Assembly (NCBI GenBank): GCA_947304475.1
Contig: CAMZBE010000022.1
Coordinates: forward strand, 1-10,005
Reading direction: 5' to 3'
Origin: an uncultured Clostridia bacterium
Lineage (GTDB): Bacteria; Bacillota; Clostridia; Oscillospirales; CAG-272
DNA length: 10,005 nucleotides
Under the pieces are notes generated by a model. It was not told the DNA's origin. It did not search any database and saw only the letters and a list, made by a program, of their open reading frames with translations. Below are positions 7,151-10,005 of this stretch, in pieces. Position 1 is the stretch's first letter. The number at the start of each line of letters is the position of its first letter. A program made the translations under genes and the position numbers.

Positions 7151-8412
7151 TTCGTCTCCCCCCCGTTTCTTATTTTCAGTACGGCGTCGAGCGCCGAAAG
7201 GATCCCGATTTTGCCGCTTTCGTAGGTAAGCCCGCCCTGCAGGTATGCGTTATAGGGTTCCCGGATCGGACCGTCCGCCGAGAGTTCGAGCGACGAACCC
7301 TGCACGAAGGTCCCGGCAGCCATGATGACCGGGGAACTGTACCCCGGCATATCCCACGGTTCGCAGGTGACGAAGGCGTCGACCGGCGAGCCCGCCTGAA
7401 TCCCGCGGCAGAAGGCGATCAGGTTACCCGCCGTCTTTCAGCGGACGGTCTGGATGATATCCGAGCGCGGCGCGTCCCACGCCGGCTCGACGTCAAACCC
7501 CTGCGAGGCGAACAGGTATGCAGCGAGGTGCATGGTTTTGAGCGCTTGTCCGACCGAGTGAGGTGCGTAGAACAATCCCTTATACAGATTGCGGTTCTGC
7601 CCGAGCGTCGCGCCCTCTTCGGCTCCGATCCCCGGCGCGGTAGCCCCGCAGGCGACCAGTTCCACGGCGTCGGCGCGTCCGGCGAGATACCCGCCCGACT
7701 CCGCCATTCCGCCGCCGGGGTTTTTGATCAGCGATCCGATCATCAGATCGGCGCCGACCGCGACGGGTTCCAGATCCTCGGTGAATTCACCGTAGCAGTT
7801 GTCGACCACGACGCGCGAACGGCTCGTCCGTTCCTTGACGAAGGCGGCGAGTTTCCCGATCTCGGACACCGTCAGCGTCGGACGGTCGAGATACCCCTTC
7901 GAGCGTTGGATGAACGCCACCTTGACGGAGTCGCCCTCTTCCGAGAGCGCCCGGGCGATCCCGTCGTAGTCGGGCGAACCGTCGGCTTTGAGGGCAACTT
8001 CCCGGTAGCGGACGCCGAAATCGAGAAGCGATCCGCGTCCCGGTTTTCCCGAAAGTCCGATCACCTCGTCGAGGGTGTCGTAGGGCTTGCCGGTAAGCGA
8101 CAGCAGCACGTCGCCCGGACGGAGCAGGGCGAACAGTCCGACGGTCAGCGCGTGCGTCCCCGATACGATCGAATGGCGGACGAACGCCGCCTCGCATCCG
8201 AATACCTCGGCGTAGATCTTATCGAGCGTGTCGCGCCCCGTATCGTCGAGCCCGTAGCCGTTGGTGGACGCGAAACTGGTTTCGCTCACCCGGTTGTTTC
8301 TGAACGCCGCGAGAACGCGCGCGGTCAGGCGTTCGCTCCGCTTTTCGATCTCCTTGAAGCGGGGGGCGAGCGCCTCTTCGGCTTGCTCGATCAGGTTGGA
8401 GAGGTCTGTCAT
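7147..8412 (-). pseudogene. PF06838 (methionine gamma-lyase/aluminium resistance) PLP enzyme interrupted by in-frame TGA
   Basis: Reading from ATG 8412 (ribosome site AAGGAAG upstream), 324 codons are followed by TGA at 7438-7440. Then 96 more codons in the same frame end at TGA 7147-7149. Together they make 421 codons, the usual size of this family (Bacillus YnbB type). The first part has VSETSFASTNGYG, the SGTHAL block (84-89), TGKPYDTLDEVIG (107-119), DNCYGEF (204-210) and the PLP lysine K230 in GSLIKNPGGG. The part after the TGA has LIAFCRGIQ, SPVDAF, DMPGYSSPVIMAAGTFVQGSS, SADGPIREP and YLQGGLTY, all typical of the family's C-terminus. The TGA takes a place where relatives usually have a hydrophobic residue (Q-A-I-K-F-G). 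Without readthrough a truncated 324-residue protein without its C-terminal region results. Either a recent nonsense mutation, a sequence error or recoding could explain it. The reaction is a presumed C-S lyase, not proven for the family. Confidence 0.85.
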
Positions 8413-8450
8413 CTGGTACTTCCTTTTCCGTCTTCGGACGGGCGTTTTGA

Positions 8451-9821
8451 TTATCGTGCCGCGCGGCAGAGCGCGCGGAAGAGATCGCCGCGTTCGTTAA
8501 AATCCCGGAACGCGTCGTAACTGGTACAGGCGGGTGAGAGCAATACCGTGTCGCCCGGTTTGGCAAGCGAAAGCGCGGTTTTTACCGCTTCTGTAAAATC
8601 GGGGATCACGCGAAAGGCGATCCCGCTTCCCTCGAGCGCGTCGGCGATTTCGCGGGCGGCTTTACCGAAGAGGATCACGATTTTCGCTCCGGCTTCAAGC
8701 GGCTCACGGAGCGGTCGGTAGGACAGCCCCTTGCCGGCTCCTCCGAGCAGAAGGATGGGCGTGGCGGGGGCAAGCGCCGAAAGCGTCGAGAGCGTCCGTT
8801 CAGGCGTGGTGTCGATCGAACTGTCGATGCACGAAACGCCCCTCGGTCCGGGGACCTTTTCCATACGGTGCGGGAGCCCGCGGAACCCCTCGACCGCCGC
8901 TTCCATCGCGCCGATCGGGGCGATTCCGTCGGTGAGCGCGACCGCGGCAAGCAGATCAAGCAGGTGGTGCGTTCCGGAAAGATGCAGGCGTTCGGCGGGA
9001 AACAGGTGGAGAACCCCCTCGTTTGAATAGGCGGAGACAGTACCCCCCTCGGGCGCGTACCACGTTTCTCCCGGGCGAAGTTCGCCGGGAGCGGGTGGGA
9101 CGGTCGAGAACAGACGCGTCTCGGTTCGCCCGTCCCCGAGCGCGCGGAGCGATCGATCGGAAGCGGGGAAGATACCGACGGTATTCCGTCCGAGGATCCG
9201 TTCTTTCGCCGCCCGGTATTCGTCCATACCGGTATGCCAGTTCAGGTGGTTTTCGGTCAGGTTCAGAATCGCGGCGCGTTCGGGTTCGGGGGACAGATCG
9301 AGCAACTGAAAACTCGACAGTTCGAGAACAGCGATACTGTCTTTGGTCATGCGCGGGAGCGCGGGCAGAAGCGAGGCGCCGAGATTGCCCCCGGCGAAAA
9401 CGTCGAGCCCCGCCGCACAGAAAATCTTTGCCGTAAGCGTCGTGACGGTGCTTTTTCCCGCACTCCCGGTCACGGCGAACAGGCGCGCGGGCGAGAGGGC
9501 GAGGAACAGTCCGATCTCCCCGATTACCGTCGCGCCCGCTTTGATCCTCTCGGTCAGTTCCGGCAGGTCGGGACGGATCCCGGGTGAACGGACGAGCAGT
9601 CCTGCGGGCAGATCGCGAAGCCAATTCGTACCGAAGCGCGGAACCGCGCCCCGGACAAGCAGGTCGGCGACCGCGGGATCACGCGCTTTTCGGGGATCCC
9701 TGTCGCAGAGGAGCAGGTAAGTCACACCGCTCGAAAAGAGGAATTCCGCCTCCGCCGTGCCCGATTTTCCGAGCCCGAGAACGGCGCATACCATTGACTT
9801 TGCCGTCGTAACCGGATCCAT
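8451..9821 (-). CDS. murD: UDP-N-acetylmuramoyl-L-alanine:D-glutamate ligase MurD
   Basis: Cytoplasmic ATP-dependent ligase adding D-glutamate to UDP-MurNAc-L-Ala in peptidoglycan precursor synthesis. The 456 residues show LGLGKSG (15-21) in the UDP-binding domain, SPGI (79-82), the ATP loop VTGSAGKST (117-125), ELSSFQL (167-173), ENHLNWH (190-196) with H192, K206 in the AAK position of the carbamylated lysine, GLPHRMEKV (315-323), LLLGGAGKG, and LSPACTSYDAFRDFNERG near the end. The usual DSKATN is DSSIDTTPERT (333-343), and G-x-H-N is GTHH (283-286); I believe similar variants occur in clostridial MurD. An open frame extends 28 codons further upstream to a GTG at 9905, but that start lies upstream of the promoter. 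The ATG at 9821 has GGAG at 9829-9832 (7-nt spacer) and gives normal length. First gene of the four-gene operon, away from the usual division and cell-wall cluster. Confidence 0.94.
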   Translation of the reverse strand: MDPVTTAKSMVCAVLGLGKSGTAEAEFLFSSGVTYLLLCDRDPRKARDPAVADLLVRGAVPRFGTNWLRDLPAGLLVRSPGIRPDLPELTERIKAGATVIGEIGLFLALSPARLFAVTGSAGKSTVTTLTAKIFCAAGLDVFAGGNLGASLLPALPRMTKDSIAVLELSSFQLLDLSPEPERAAILNLTENHLNWHTGMDEYRAAKERILGRNTVGIFPASDRSLRALGDGRTETRLFSTVPPAPGELRPGETWYAPEGGTVSAYSNEGVLHLFPAERLHLSGTHHLLDLLAAVALTDGIAPIGAMEAAVEGFRGLPHRMEKVPGPRGVSCIDSSIDTTPERTLSTLSALAPATPILLLGGAGKGLSYRPLREPLEAGAKIVILFGKAAREIADALEGSGIAFRVIPDFTEAVKTALSLAKPGDTVLLSPACTSYDAFRDFNERGDLFRALCRAAR

Positions 9822-9855
9822 CGCAAATCTCCGAAGCCATTCTTCGCTACTATAT

Positions 9856-9884
9856 ATTATATTCGATAACGTCCCGGTTTGCAA
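9856..9884 (-). promoter_or_regulatory. SigA-type promoter of the murD operon
   Basis: On the minus strand TTGCAA (9879-9884), a 17-bp spacer and a perfect TATAAT (9856-9861) are followed by AT-rich sequence. Transcription should start near 9849, giving a leader of about 28 nt before the ATG at 9821. This position rules out the longer murD frame. Confidence 0.85.
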
Positions 9885-9966
9885 CCCAAAACGCGAATAA
9901 TTCACAATCTCGTTCGATTTTTGACTTTTCCCGCCGCCGCGCGCGCCGAAAAACCCGCGTTCCCTC

Positions 9967-9995
9967 TTGCAATCACGCCCCGGATTTGCTATAAT
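9967..9995 (+). promoter_or_regulatory. Divergent SigA-type promoter toward a gene right of the window
   Basis: TTGCAA (9967-9972), 17 bp and TATAAT (9990-9995) on the plus strand, followed by AT-rich sequence up to the window edge. It has the same hexamers and spacer length as the murD promoter and points away from it. No ribosome site or start codon is visible in the remaining 10 bases, so the gene served is unknown. Confidence 0.8.
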
Positions 9996-10005
9996 AATAA
10001 AAAAG

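Noticed and set aside
7147..7350. A separate small gene starting at ATG 7350
   Set aside because: The sequence is the conserved C-terminus of the PF06838 enzyme in the same frame as the upstream part, and no convincing ribosome site precedes the ATG.
7380..7440. Selenocysteine insertion at the TGA in the PF06838 enzyme
   Set aside because: No clear SECIS-like stem-loop directly after the TGA by eye, and relatives are expected to have a hydrophobic residue, not cysteine, there. Not fully excluded without searching for sel genes.
9822..9905. A 28-residue N-terminal extension of MurD from GTG 9905
   Set aside because: It spans the -10 and -35 boxes of the promoter, so it would lie upstream of the transcript start; the ATG at 9821 has a good ribosome site and gives normal length.

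Overview
The window looks like ordinary chromosome from a GC-rich bacterium of the class Clostridia (Bacillota). The protein families and their motif variants suggest this: a clostridial-type MurD with an altered DSK motif, an RlmH of the usual Gram-positive form, a PF06838 'methionine gamma-lyase/aluminium resistance' protein, and Lys/Arg-rich spacers with purine-rich Shine-Dalgarno sites. Coding sequence strongly favours G/C at third positions, while the visible promoters are AT-rich islands with TATAAT boxes. No phage, transposon, CRISPR array, tRNA or rRNA was recognised. The lineage is inferred from families, not from a marker gene search.

Left part (about 1-2843, plus strand): the 3' four fifths of pnp (polynucleotide phosphorylase) ends at an intrinsic terminator. 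It is followed by a membrane-anchored extracellular protein whose fold signature is that of a VanY/M15B D,D-carboxypeptidase but in which every expected zinc and catalytic residue is replaced. A perfect 10-bp terminator hairpin follows, and its T-tract runs into the stop codon of the converging rlmH.

Middle part (2842-4866): rlmH and a DUF1015 protein form a minus-strand pair. The 278-bp gap beyond them has no plausible gene, but on the plus strand it holds a chain of stable hairpins ending in a long terminator stem plus T7. Since no plus-strand gene precedes that terminator, I call it a candidate small RNA of about 180 nt. A 7-bp inverted repeat lies just before it.

Right part (4876-9884, minus strand): a four-gene operon reads leftward from a TTGCAA-N17-TATAAT promoter: murD, a PF06838 PLP enzyme broken by an in-frame TGA, a lipoprotein with two copies of a PsbP-like domain, and a cysteine desulfurase. 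Spacings are 38 bp, a 4-bp ATGA overlap and 10 bp. The grouping links one cell-wall gene with two PLP enzymes from families associated with sulfur amino acids; a functional connection is only inferred. A divergent plus-strand promoter with the same two hexamers and spacer lies at the right edge and must serve a gene outside the window.

The points most worth a second look are the candidate small RNA, the TGA inside an otherwise full-length PLP enzyme, and the catalytically empty VanY-like protein.
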